Assembly: GCF_011751075.1 (NCBI RefSeq)
Contig: NZ_JAALLN010000022.1
Span: forward strand, 1 to 64,000
Direction: 5' to 3'
Length of the DNA: 64,000 nucleotides
Origin: Flavobacterium poyangense
GTDB lineage: Bacteria; Bacteroidota; Bacteroidia; Flavobacteriales; Flavobacteriaceae
The notes below the pieces were generated by a model. That model did not search any database. It was not told where the DNA came from and was given only the letters and a program-made list of their open reading frames with translations. The number at the start of each line of letters is the position of its first letter. Position 1 is the first letter of the stretch. The position numbers and the translations under genes are program-made. Of the stretch, positions 44,169 to 53,263 are shown one piece after another.

Positions 44169-45677
44169 TTATCTGTTGGCGTTACTCAGATTAGGGTTGA
44201 GGTCAACCTGGCTCTGCGGATACGTATAATATTTATTTTGAGGCATTTTGATTAGTGCAGCTTCTCCAACTCTAAGATGATAGGCATTTACAAGTACATC
44301 GTATTTGTTCATTCGGATTAAATCTGAACGACGTTTGCCTTCGTAGAAAAGTTCCCATCCTCTCTCTTGTAGTATAGCATCTCTCAGTGTGCTTTGTGTG
44401 TGATCTGCGAGAACCAGTAGTTTGGCGTGAGATCTTCCTTTAACCTGATTGATCAGATCAATAGCTTCAATAGTTGGACCACTGATTTCGTTTAAGGCTT
44501 CCGCTCTGCTTAACAATACATCTGCATAACGTAAAATGTTTACACTATGACCATCATAATAGGTGGTCGTTTCATCGTCTGCATATTTTTTGGTCGCTAC
44601 ATCGGGCATGTAAAATACGCCGGCAGGAGGTTCTGCGCCCAAAGAAGGTGCTTGTTTGTGCAGCAAACCATCAGTTCCCATAAATTCAGGAAAAAAGCAT
44701 TGTTTTCGCTCATCTTCATTTCCAAAGGTGTTGTAGAAATCCCAGTTTACGGTGTAATATTGCCATCTGTTTTGAACAACCGGATGATCAATTGGCCCAA
44801 AGTGATTCAATAGTTCCGTTCCGTTGGTATTGGCATCACTCAGAGAAGAAAAAATGTTTTCGGCGCACCATTTGTTACTTTCTTTAAACAATCCTAAATA
44901 ACTAGGATAAAGACTGTATTGTCCTAAATTCATGACTTGTTGCGTAAGGGTAACCACTTTTGGCCAATCGTGGGCACGCAAATACAATTTTGCTAATAAA
45001 GTAAGGGCGGCGCCTTTTGTAGCACGACCTACATCATTACCTCCGTAAGTAGGGTTGTCCTGATAATTTACAGGAAGAACAGCAGCAGCTTCGTTAAGTT
45101 CTTTGATCAGAAAAGCATCAATTGCCTCAACAGAGGTTGGAGGGGTTTGCTCCAGATAGTTTGGATTATCTAAATTAGCATCCGTAATTAAAATTACGGG
45201 GCCCCAGGAATCTGTTAAGTCCATATAGGCGGAGGCTCTCAGAAATCGGGCTTCTGCTATAAATTGGGTTTTATCTGCATTAGTGATTTCCTGCATACGA
45301 TTGATATAGTAAATCGCATTATTGGCATTGGAGATCAACTTGTACATAGAATTCCAGTCTTCTGCAAGCAAACCGTTGGTTGAATTCCAGGTTCCTAACG
45401 ACAATTGTCCGGGATCTCCACCATACTGGCAATGTCCCAGATCGGTTGCAATATCGGTTAGCGCAAAATGGCGGGTAGCCCAGTATGAAAAATTATCCGA
45501 TACTGAAGGACCTTTTAGTCTTCCGTAGATCGCGTTAACAGCCGCTATCGCATCCGATTTTGTTTTATAACCGTTTATATTGGTCAAATTACTGTACACC
45601 GTGGGATCAAGATCCTCATTGCACGAAAACTGTATTCCTGCGGTGAGTAAAAGTAAAAGGATAGTATATTTTTTCAT
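44169..45677 (-). CDS. SusD/RagB family lipoprotein (second pair)
   Basis: A 502-residue surface lipoprotein (IQFSC, Cys 19). SusD features include KSDAIAAVNAIYGRLKGPS, FIAEARFLRASAYMDLTDSWGP, NILRYADVLLSRAEALNEI and ERGWELFYEGKRRSDLIRMN. It differs clearly from the 26,340 paralogue in length and sequence, so it should bind a different part or form of the substrate. It lies 37 bp downstream of its SusC partner. Confidence 0.95.
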   Translation of the reverse strand: MKKYTILLLLLTAGIQFSCNEDLDPTVYSNLTNINGYKTKSDAIAAVNAIYGRLKGPSVSDNFSYWATRHFALTDIATDLGHCQYGGDPGQLSLGTWNSTNGLLAEDWNSMYKLISNANNAIYYINRMQEITNADKTQFIAEARFLRASAYMDLTDSWGPVILITDANLDNPNYLEQTPPTSVEAIDAFLIKELNEAAAVLPVNYQDNPTYGGNDVGRATKGAALTLLAKLYLRAHDWPKVVTLTQQVMNLGQYSLYPSYLGLFKESNKWCAENIFSSLSDANTNGTELLNHFGPIDHPVVQNRWQYYTVNWDFYNTFGNEDERKQCFFPEFMGTDGLLHKQAPSLGAEPPAGVFYMPDVATKKYADDETTTYYDGHSVNILRYADVLLSRAEALNEISGPTIEAIDLINQVKGRSHAKLLVLADHTQSTLRDAILQERGWELFYEGKRRSDLIRMNKYDVLVNAYHLRVGEAALIKMPQNKYYTYPQSQVDLNPNLSNANR

Positions 45678-45714
45678 TTTAATAAATTTAATGTTATTAA
45701 AAAAGTACTTTAGA

Positions 45715-48700
45715 CTAGTGAATGGTAACTTTAATACCTAAAATAAACGTTCTGGAAGCCGGAAAGGAATTAAAGTCAATTCCACCGCCTAAGTTTTGTT
45801 TTGTGGTATTATCAGCAACAAAATGTCCGTTTACTTCAGGGTCATTTCCGGAGTATTTTGTGAAGGTCACTAAGTTCTGGCCAATAGCGTACAATCTGAT
45901 ATTGTCTATAAATTTAATTTGTTTCAGCACGCTTTGCGGAATACTATACCCCAGAGTAACATTTTTCAAACGAAGGTAAGAGGCTTCTTCAACAAATTTT
46001 GAATTGACATAACTACCATATTTACTTTTATAATACCCGTCTCTCGGGATATCGGTATTTTCGTTTGTACCCGCAACCCAACGATTTAAGGCGTCAGTAC
46101 TGGTTGTAGATTCTCCAACCATAGCAGTCATATTGTACACAGAATAATCAAAAGCACCCTGAAAGAAAATATTCAGATCAAAATTTCCATATTTAAAATC
46201 ATTGTTTAAACCGGCAGTATAATGAGGAGTAGAGTTACCTAAATAAGTTCTGTCCTTGGCTGTAATAGTTCCGTCACCGTCTAAATCCTCATACTTTGGA
46301 TCTCCCGGTACAGAAAGAGGTTGAGCTGCATAAGTTTCTCCTGTTTTTATGACTCCGGCATATTTGTATCCGTAGAGTACACCCATTTCTTTGCCGGGTT
46401 CTAATCGGGTAAATTCTTGCCCGGAAACCGTACCGCTTGGGTTAGAGGTGTTATTGCTGATGATCTTAACATTGTTGGCAAGTGATACGACTTCCTGTTT
46501 GTTGTACGCAATATTTAGAGACGTTGTCCAGGTAAAAGTATCTGTTTTGAAATTTTGACTGGTAAAACCTAGCTCAATCCCTTTATTATCGACAGTACCT
46601 GAGTTAATGGTTTGTGAACCAAAACCCCACCATCTTCCAACAGGAACATCCAATAGAGCGTCTGTAGTTCGTTTTTTGTACACATCCAGGGTAGCACTTA
46701 ATTTGTCGTCAAAGAATCCCATGTCCAGACCAAAATTGATTTGGGTTTGTTGCTCCCATTGTAAATCAACATTTGGCAAGTTGGTAGGCTCATTAGCACC
46801 GACAAAATTACCCGGTGATATTGTTACTCCCCAAGGTGATAAGAAAGAAAGGAATTTGTAATCACCTACACCATCACTTCCCGTAACACCGTAGCTTGCT
46901 CTAAATTTTAACTCGGAAAATATATTTTGATTTTTCATGAAAGGCTCGTTTGTAATTTTCCAAGCAATCGCTCCGGATGGAAATTTTCCATACTGATTGT
47001 TAGGGCCAAATCGGGAAGAGCCGTCAAGTCTAAAAGTAAATGCAACCAGATATTTATCTGCGAAAGAATAATTCAGCCTTCCGAAATAAGAAGTTAGCTT
47101 CGTTTCAAATTTTTGGGTTTCAGGTTTTAGATAAACAGAGGCACTCTCAAGTCTGTGATAGGTTAGTTCATCACTGGCAAAACCCGTACCGGCTGCTTTT
47201 ATACGTTCGTAAGTATCTTTTTGATTGGAAGTCCCGACCATTGCGGTTATGCTATGTTCTTTTATAGAAAAATTATAAGTCAGATACGTATCGGTAATCC
47301 ATCTGAAGTAGGTTTTGTTTTCTTGAGATCCCGAACCTTTCAGTGCTGCTCCGGCAACCAAAGTACGAGGCGTATATTTTCCCTGAATGTTTTCCTGCCA
47401 TTCTGCACCTGCTCCAAAATGAAACGTCAGCCCCTTGATAATTTCATAGTCCATAAACATGTTTCCGTTGACCAATCGGTTAATCTGATGATCTGTAGGT
47501 TCTAACAACAGCGCTAAGGCATTGTCTTTTCCTTGGAACTTATAATAGGAACCATCGGGATTGTAAATTGGAACAGATGGGGGAGCGGTCTGAATAGAAA
47601 ACAATGGCGCTAAAATATTATCTCCGAAATCACTGTTGTTTCCTTCGCTGGCTGAGCCGTAAACATTTGTTCCTATATTTAGTTTATCGCTAAATCTTTT
47701 TTCACCGCCCATTCTCACCGTATATCTTTTAAAGTCTGTGTTTTCCAGTGCTCCGGTTTGTTTCAAATAGTTTCCGGAAAGAAAAAATTTAGAGGTTTTG
47801 TCGCTTCCGCTAAAAGTAATCGTTCTGTTAATCACTTCTCCCGGACGTGTTGCAGCTTCGAACCAATTGGTATTGGCAATCGGAAAACTTGCCGGGAAAA
47901 CAGGCGGTCTGCCGTTTTCTTTTGCAATGGCATTCTGAATGGAAGCATATTGCTGCCCGTTTAGCAAAGAAGGTTCTTTGATAATACTTTGAAAACCATC
48001 AGAAATCTCCGCTTCAATTTGCATTTTACCGGATTTTCCTTTTTTGGTCGTGATCATGATGACACCATTTCCTCCTCTCGAGCCATAAATAGCGGTAGCA
48101 GAAGCATCTTTTAAGACCTGAATCGTCTCAATATCATTTGGACTTATAGAAGCACCCGTGGCGGTGATAAATCCGTCTACAACATACAAAGGATTATTGG
48201 ATGAGTTAATAGAATTTCCCCCTCTGATGATGATAGAGGGTGAAGTTCCCGGCGCATAACTGTTTTGCTGAACTTGTACTCCCGAGGCACGACCTTGCAA
48301 AGCCTGACCTACATTGGTAACAGTTCCGCCTAAATTTAAATTGTCTTTATTAATGGAGCTTATTGAACCGGTAAGGTCTTTTTTCTTTTGTTTTCCGTAC
48401 CCGATAACCACAACTTCATCTAATTTCTGACCGGTTTCTTTCATTGTAATCTTTAGAAAGCTGCTCCCGATTGTTACTTCCTGATCTTCCATTCCAATGT
48501 AAGACACTATAAGTTTGGTAACATTGTCTGCAACTGTAATCGTAAAAGTACCGTCAACATCTGTTTGTACGCCGGTAGTGGAACCTTTTGCTAAAACATT
48601 AGCACCCGGCAAAGGAAGTCCGTTTTGATCCGTTACCTTGCCTTTAATCGTTTTTTCAAAAAACAACCCAGTATTATTTTTGTACGTCGTATGCAATAAA

Positions 48701-48819
48701 GAAGCTGCCGAGGCCTGAAACGTAAAAACTAATAACGAGAGAACTGTTAATTTGACCTTTTTACCGGATAGAACATTAATCCGAAAATCTCTAGGCTTTT
48801 TTTGGGTTAATAATTTCAT
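45715..48819 (-). CDS. SusC/RagA family TonB-linked transporter (second pair)
   Basis: A 1034-residue TonB-dependent receptor with N-terminal signal region (about 1-42), CarboxypepD_reg-like domain (about 58-135: TIKGKVTDQNGLPLPGANVL), TonB-box-like LDEVVVIGYGKQKKKDLTG, plug and beta-barrel ending RTFILGIKVTIH. There is no STN domain. Its promoter carries the same double operator as the first SusC gene, so both import systems should be induced together with the cytoplasmic sugar operon. Confidence 0.96.
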   Translation of the reverse strand: MKLLTQKKPRDFRINVLSGKKVKLTVLSLLVFTFQASAASLLHTTYKNNTGLFFEKTIKGKVTDQNGLPLPGANVLAKGSTTGVQTDVDGTFTITVADNVTKLIVSYIGMEDQEVTIGSSFLKITMKETGQKLDEVVVIGYGKQKKKDLTGSISSINKDNLNLGGTVTNVGQALQGRASGVQVQQNSYAPGTSPSIIIRGGNSINSSNNPLYVVDGFITATGASISPNDIETIQVLKDASATAIYGSRGGNGVIMITTKKGKSGKMQIEAEISDGFQSIIKEPSLLNGQQYASIQNAIAKENGRPPVFPASFPIANTNWFEAATRPGEVINRTITFSGSDKTSKFFLSGNYLKQTGALENTDFKRYTVRMGGEKRFSDKLNIGTNVYGSASEGNNSDFGDNILAPLFSIQTAPPSVPIYNPDGSYYKFQGKDNALALLLEPTDHQINRLVNGNMFMDYEIIKGLTFHFGAGAEWQENIQGKYTPRTLVAGAALKGSGSQENKTYFRWITDTYLTYNFSIKEHSITAMVGTSNQKDTYERIKAAGTGFASDELTYHRLESASVYLKPETQKFETKLTSYFGRLNYSFADKYLVAFTFRLDGSSRFGPNNQYGKFPSGAIAWKITNEPFMKNQNIFSELKFRASYGVTGSDGVGDYKFLSFLSPWGVTISPGNFVGANEPTNLPNVDLQWEQQTQINFGLDMGFFDDKLSATLDVYKKRTTDALLDVPVGRWWGFGSQTINSGTVDNKGIELGFTSQNFKTDTFTWTTSLNIAYNKQEVVSLANNVKIISNNTSNPSGTVSGQEFTRLEPGKEMGVLYGYKYAGVIKTGETYAAQPLSVPGDPKYEDLDGDGTITAKDRTYLGNSTPHYTAGLNNDFKYGNFDLNIFFQGAFDYSVYNMTAMVGESTTSTDALNRWVAGTNENTDIPRDGYYKSKYGSYVNSKFVEEASYLRLKNVTLGYSIPQSVLKQIKFIDNIRLYAIGQNLVTFTKYSGNDPEVNGHFVADNTTKQNLGGGIDFNSFPASRTFILGIKVTIH

Positions 48820-49053
48820 ACTTTAATTGAGTTTGGTTAATTAATAATCTGCTTTTTTTATTTGTAGGTTTTGGATTTCTTTTTTGACTGGGAATACTAT
48901 GTTATTCATGAATTGAATTCGTTTTTCAATAAATCACCATTTCATTTTGTCAACCTTACTTTCGGTTTATTTGCTGTATTTCTGCCTGCTTTAAACCTTC
49001 TAAAAATGCTTTAAAATTTCACCTATTAACTTAATTTTAAGAATAGTACCTAA

Positions 49054-49137
49054 CGAAATTATCGATTATATTTTTATAAAACAAGAAAATCACAATAAAA
49101 TGTGCTCGAACACATTAAATTAATGTTCTCGAGCACA
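49054..49137 (-). promoter_or_regulatory. LacI-type double operator and promoter of PUL unit 2
   Basis: On the minus strand, boxes at 49,137-49,124 (TGTGCTCGAGAACA) and 49,114-49,101 (TGTGTTCGAGCACA) have centres 23 bp apart. They precede TTG (49,084-49,082), a 20-bp spacer and TAATTTCG (49,061-49,054). Box sequence and distances are identical to unit 1. The mRNA leader would be about 230 nt. Between 49,138 and 49,548 I see only AT-rich DNA. Confidence 0.85.
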
Positions 49138-49548
49138 TAAAAATATATAAAATGTAGTTTTTAACTTAAAACAATATGTTTTTCGTGAAATATTCTGACA
49201 CGGAAATGATGTTTTTGATTGAGTATTTTTTAATGTTATACGGTTATTTAGTTGGTTATCATTAGTTCTTGTGTAAAAAGTGTGAATATTTGATAAATAA
49301 AAATAACATCTTGTGTGGATAAAAAGGACTTGTATATCTGCAAAAATAATGGCTTAAAAAAGGGCATTTCCTGTTAAATTTATGATGTGATAAATAATCT
49401 TGAAAATGAGATTAAAATGGAGTGTGTTTTTAAGTTATTTTTAATTTTTGAAGAAAATAAAATTAACAAAAAATTAAGAATTCGTTTTTGAAGCGGTTGA
49501 GGTTGTTTTTGGATAAATATATCCGGAATATTTTAAAGACAGATTTGG

Positions 49549-49836
49549 GTCTCGCAAAGTCGCGAAGACGCAAAGTTTTTTTATAGCAGGTTGTATTTAT
49601 GCTAGTCCACAAATCTGATGGTTCAAGTTCTTGGAAGTTTTCTCACGCAGATTTGCTTCGCCAGTTCGCTATCGCTCGGGTAGCAGATTTATTCAGATTT
49701 TATCTGAGCACAAAACAAATATCGGCTTAATCTGCAAAATCTGCGTGCAAAAGACTTTGCTTTGTATTGATACTTTGCGAACTTTGCGTTCAGTACAAAC
49801 AAAACTCTTTGCGCACCTTGCGGTTAAATCTGGATA
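49549..49836. repeat. Nested inverted repeat, gcaaagtcgcgaag / cacgcagattt family
   Basis: The outer arms are tctcgcaaagtcgcgaag (from 49,550) against actttgcgaactttgcg (about 49,772-49,788). The inner arms are tctcacgcagatttgc (49,641-49,656) against gcaaaatctgcgtgcaaa (49,734-49,751). The 17-bp motif gttcgctatcgctcggg is at 49,664-49,680. It fills the rest of the 1-kb gap before the LacI gene; no gene is supported. Confidence 0.7.
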
Positions 49837-49842
49837 AAGGCC

Positions 49843-50883
49843 TTATGAAACATAAAACCCCGCATTCTCCACATTAATAATATCAATTGGCAGCAATACC
49901 GTCTCCGGAATCTCTTTGCTGTATAAGAAATGCTCCACCAAAGTGCTTACGCCTAAATAAGCCTGTCTTTTTTGATTTTGATGAATTAAAAAATGAACCA
50001 GTCCCTGATTTAAGAAGCTCACATTTTTTTCGACTAAATCATATCCGATAAGGGCTATTTTTTTATCTTTTTGTGCCGCAAGTATAGAGGCAATTTCGTA
50101 GGCTTTTGATGTGGTAATAAAAACTCCTTTTAGATTAGGATGTTCTTTGGTGAAATTTAAAAACTTACTTTCTACATTCGCATGTTTTAATTTTAAAGTA
50201 GTCAAAGAAAAGTTGTTCAGTTTTTTTTCATCAAAATAATTTCTGAAGCCTTTTTCTTTCTCCTGCATGTGCACGGCATTTTTCAGACTTTCGTCAATAT
50301 GTACAATTGCAATGTGACCATCTTCTAAGATCAAATTCATTAAACTGGCTGCCACGCGACCGCTTTTGTATAAATCCTGTCCGACGAAACTTTTAATGGT
50401 ATCTGATTCGACCTGATTATTAAACGTATTCACCATGATGTTTAATTCATCATATTGTTTTACGGCTTCTAAAGTTTCTTTGTGAAATAAGGGTGCAATC
50501 AGAACCGCTTCAGGCGAAAGGTTAAGGACGGTTTCATTTGCGGCTATAAATGATTTTTTGCTTTCCGGACTAAAATAATGAATGGAAATATTTACATTGT
50601 AAGCTTTGTATTCTTTTACAGCATCCTGAATCCCGTTTACGCAAGGAAGCCAATAAGGATCTATTTTAGGATCGGGCAATAATACACAGATGCGATAAAT
50701 CTTATTGTTTTTTAAATTCCTCGCAATCAGGTTAGGTTCGTAATCTATTACTTTCAAGACTTCGTTAATCTTTTCAAGAGCTGCAGGAGAGACCTTTCCT
50801 CTATTGTGTAAGACACGGTCGACTGTCCCTTTAGAAACTCCGGCCATGTTTGCAATATCCTTAATAGTGTATTTCTTATCCAT
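49843..50883 (-). CDS. LacI family transcriptional regulator, probable PUL regulator
   Basis: A 346-residue LacI/GalR regulator. The N-terminal HTH and hinge (YTIKDIANMAGVSKGTVDRV, LHNRGKVSPAALEKINEVLK) are followed by a periplasmic-binding-like effector domain (about 62-340: YRICVLLPDPKIDPYWLPCV, GVFITTSKAYEIASIL, IALIGYDLVE). It is the only LacI-type gene in the window and lies divergent to the sugar kinase operon, with a double palindromic operator between them. The same operator occurs before both susC genes, so it is the likely regulator of all three units. Operators upstream of the -33 element would allow activation as well as repression. The effector is unknown. Confidence 0.93.
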   Translation of the reverse strand: MDKKYTIKDIANMAGVSKGTVDRVLHNRGKVSPAALEKINEVLKVIDYEPNLIARNLKNNKIYRICVLLPDPKIDPYWLPCVNGIQDAVKEYKAYNVNISIHYFSPESKKSFIAANETVLNLSPEAVLIAPLFHKETLEAVKQYDELNIMVNTFNNQVESDTIKSFVGQDLYKSGRVAASLMNLILEDGHIAIVHIDESLKNAVHMQEKEKGFRNYFDEKKLNNFSLTTLKLKHANVESKFLNFTKEHPNLKGVFITTSKAYEIASILAAQKDKKIALIGYDLVEKNVSFLNQGLVHFLIHQNQKRQAYLGVSTLVEHFLYSKEIPETVLLPIDIINVENAGFYVS

Positions 50884-50888
50884 AGTAG

Positions 50889-50896
50889 CAAATATA
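50889..50896 (-). promoter_or_regulatory. Candidate -7 element of the LacI gene
   Basis: The minus strand reads TATATTTG, matching TAnnTTTG, six bases before the ATG of the LacI-type gene. No TTG element is visible at the right distance, so this is tentative and would imply a very short leader. Confidence 0.35.
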
Positions 50897-50945
50897 TAAA
50901 TTTGATTTAATTATTTGATTATATAGTTTTGAGTAAAAATAAAAA

Positions 50946-51027
50946 TGTGCTCGAGAACATTTTTTAGTGTGTTCGAGCACATTTTTCTATTTTTTCTTGT
51001 TTAATCAAAAAATAATCTATAGTTTCG
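50946..51027 (+). promoter_or_regulatory. LacI-type double operator and promoter of the sugar kinase operon
   Basis: Boxes at 50,946-50,959 (TGTGCTCGAGAACA) and 50,968-50,981 (TGTGTTCGAGCACA) are followed by TTG (50,997-50,999), a 20-bp spacer and TAGTTTCG (51,020-51,027). Here the two boxes are 22 bp apart and the gap to TTG is 15 bp, each one less than in units 1 and 2. It points to the plus-strand kinase gene, leaving a leader of about 85 nt. The LacI gene on the other side may be autoregulated. Confidence 0.85.
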
Positions 51028-51116
51028 TAAAATCAAAACCCAAAATCAGAGCGAAATTTATAATCAAATAACATTGTATTTTTATGAAATTCAGTGTTTT
51101 AATATCATGTACATAA

Positions 51117-52208
51117 GTGAAAAGAATCATAGCATCAGCACCGGGGAGAACGTGTCTTTTTGGAGACCATCAGGATTATTTAGGGCTACCGGTTATAGCC
51201 TGCGCCATCAATAGAAAAATAAGCTTAACTGCAGAGCAAAATGACAGAAATGCATTTGTTCTTAATATGGTTGATATCGACGAAGTTAGAATAATTGCCA
51301 TAGATGCAGCTTTTGCAACTTTAGAACCTCGTGATTATTTTGCTTCCTCACTGAGGGTGTTGCGCAGATACGGTTGCATACCAACGGTTGGTTACGATAT
51401 CACCATTACAGGAGATATTCCAATCAATTCGGGAACATCAAGTTCATCGGCATTGTTGATGGCCTGGATTCGTTTTTTAATTGCCGCTTTCGGAGTTAAT
51501 GATGAGGTTACACCTGAGTTTATTTCGAAAATAGGATACGAGTCAGAAGTGTTGGAACACAGAGAGCCGGGCGGAATGATGGATCACTTTAGCATTGGAG
51601 TCGGGAATATTGTTTATATCAACACCAAAGATCCTTTTTCTTACAGAGTTATAGGACAAGAATTAAAAGGCTTGATCACCGGAGTTTCCGGGGTTCCAAA
51701 AGAAACAATTGGTCTGCTTGGAGATTTAAAAGGAAATGCTTTAATGTCTATTGATATCGTAAAACAAAACTTTCCAAATTTTGATTTGCATAAGTCAGAA
51801 ATCGAAGACGTAGATCGATATAGAAATTGTTTACCGGATCGGTTAATTCCGTTTTTTGAAGCTGCTATTAAAAATTACCATTATACCAAAGAAGCCTTAA
51901 AAGAGTTCGAAAAACCGGTTTTAGATCTTAAAAAAATTGGTTCTTTAATGAATGATCACCATGCTGTTTTACGTGATTTACTTAAAATTACAGTCCCAAG
52001 AATTGACGATATGGTAAACGCTGCCCTTAAAGCAGGGGCTTACGGAGCTAAAATTGTCGGTTCAGGCGGTGGCGGAAGTATTGTTGTTATTGCTGATCCT
52101 AAAGTAGAGGATGCGGTTATAGAAGCGATCTTGAAAGCCGGAGCAGAAGAAGCTTATGCGGTAAATGTAGATTCAGGCGTAAGGATTTTAGAAAATATTG
52201 AAATTTAA
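51117..52208 (+). CDS. GHMP family sugar 1-kinase (galactokinase-like)
   Basis: A 363-residue cytoplasmic kinase. GHMP motif 1 is a galactokinase-like signature (PGRTCLFGDHQDYLGLPVI, about 9-27), motif 2 the ATP loop (PINSGTSSSSALL, about 101-113), and motif 3 KIVGSGGGGSIVV (about 311-323). It should phosphorylate C1 of an imported sugar. With GalNAc-type glycosidases, a nucleotidyltransferase 9 bp downstream and NagB in the same operon, an N-acetylhexosamine (GalNAc) 1-kinase is plausible, as is plain galactokinase. The start is GTG: an in-frame TAA lies directly before it and the nearby ATG at 51,107 is out of frame. Confidence 0.85.
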   Translation: MKRIIASAPGRTCLFGDHQDYLGLPVIACAINRKISLTAEQNDRNAFVLNMVDIDEVRIIAIDAAFATLEPRDYFASSLRVLRRYGCIPTVGYDITITGDIPINSGTSSSSALLMAWIRFLIAAFGVNDEVTPEFISKIGYESEVLEHREPGGMMDHFSIGVGNIVYINTKDPFSYRVIGQELKGLITGVSGVPKETIGLLGDLKGNALMSIDIVKQNFPNFDLHKSEIEDVDRYRNCLPDRLIPFFEAAIKNYHYTKEALKEFEKPVLDLKKIGSLMNDHHAVLRDLLKITVPRIDDMVNAALKAGAYGAKIVGSGGGGSIVVIADPKVEDAVIEAILKAGAEEAYAVNVDSGVRILENIEI

Positions 52209-52217
52209 AAAAAGAAT

Positions 52218-53099
52218 ATGCATAACAATTTAGTTATTCTTGCCGGAGGAGCTTCTTCCCGCATGAAAAAAGAAGCGATTTCTGCTAATTTATCTCCGGA
52301 AGAAACAGCGCAGGCAAATGAAAGAAGTAAAGGTTTGATCGGAGTAGGGGCCAGTGGAAGACCACTCTTAGATTACCTTTTGTTGAATGCAAAAAAAGCA
52401 GGTTACCAAAATATTTACATTATTATTGGAGAGCAGGGAGGTTTGTTTAAAGAGTTTTACGGTAGTGAAATGAAAAACAATAATTTTCACGGACTCAATA
52501 TCTCATTTGCAGTGCAATATATTCCGGAAGGAAGACAGAAACCGTTTGGTACAGCTGATGCTTTGTTTCAGGCTGTAGAGCAATATCCGGAATTAAATAC
52601 ACAGCAGTATTCGGTTTGTAACAGTGATAATTTGTATTCCGCTGCCGCATTACTGGCACTTCGTGAAACAGAAAGTCCTAATGCTTTTATTAGTTACGAT
52701 CGTGATGCCTTGGTGTTTCCGTTAGAGCGAATTTCGCGTTTTGCAATCGCTAAACTGGATCAGAACAATCAATTGCTGGATATTTTGGAGAAACCATCAG
52801 CCGATGTTTTAGAAGATTACAAAGATGTGCAAGGAAAAATCAGAGTGAGTATGAATGCTTTTAAGTTTAATGGAGCTACCTTATATACGCATCTTAAAAA
52901 TTGTCCGGTTCATCCGGAGAGAGATGAGAAAGAATTGCCTACTGTACTTTTAAACTCCGTAAAAGAAAACCCCGGCACAACGGTTGGTATCGCATTTTCG
53001 GAGCATGTACCTGATTTAACGGCAAAAGAAGATATTGCAGACGTAAAGGAATACCTTCAAAAATATTACCCTGACCTAAATTGGGAAGCAAAAAATTAA
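52218..53099 (+). CDS. Sugar-phosphate nucleotidyltransferase-like protein
   Basis: A 293-residue protein of the NTP-transferase fold. The nucleotide-binding start (VILAGGASSRMKK) is followed by an unusually long acidic/polar insert before the lysine (about 19-45), then a typical core with PFGTADALFQAVEQYPEL and SVCNSDNLYSAAAL. It presumably converts a sugar 1-phosphate made by the upstream kinase to an NDP-sugar. Kinase plus nucleotidyltransferase mirrors a Leloir-like or Bifidobacterium NahK-type salvage route; no epimerase gene is in the window. Substrate and nucleotide are unknown. Confidence 0.82.
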   Translation: MHNNLVILAGGASSRMKKEAISANLSPEETAQANERSKGLIGVGASGRPLLDYLLLNAKKAGYQNIYIIIGEQGGLFKEFYGSEMKNNNFHGLNISFAVQYIPEGRQKPFGTADALFQAVEQYPELNTQQYSVCNSDNLYSAAALLALRETESPNAFISYDRDALVFPLERISRFAIAKLDQNNQLLDILEKPSADVLEDYKDVQGKIRVSMNAFKFNGATLYTHLKNCPVHPERDEKELPTVLLNSVKENPGTTVGIAFSEHVPDLTAKEDIADVKEYLQKYYPDLNWEAKN

Positions 53100-53144
53100 C
53101 ACAATTTTCATATCTAAATTAGGAATAAGACCAACTTATTGTAT

Positions 53145-53152
53145 TACTTTTG
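53145..53152 (+). promoter_or_regulatory. Candidate internal promoter before the sugar transporter
   Basis: TACTTTTG matches TAnnTTTG, 45 bp after the nucleotidyltransferase stop and 111 bp before the transporter ATG. A clear TTG -33 is lacking. It could give separate expression of the transporter and nagB. Confidence 0.5.
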
Positions 53153-53263
53153 CCTTGCAAAAAAAACGCAAAAAACCTGCGTTAAAAACGCAAAAAGTAA
53201 TTTAGTGTTGATTCTACTTTAGATTTGAAACCAAAATCTTTTTAACAATCAACCAAAAATAGT

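Noticed and set aside
28051..48819. Control of the SusC genes by anti-sigma/ECF or hybrid two-component systems
   Set aside because: Neither SusC has an STN domain and no sigma, anti-sigma or hybrid sensor gene is in the window; the shared LacI-type operators are a better explanation.
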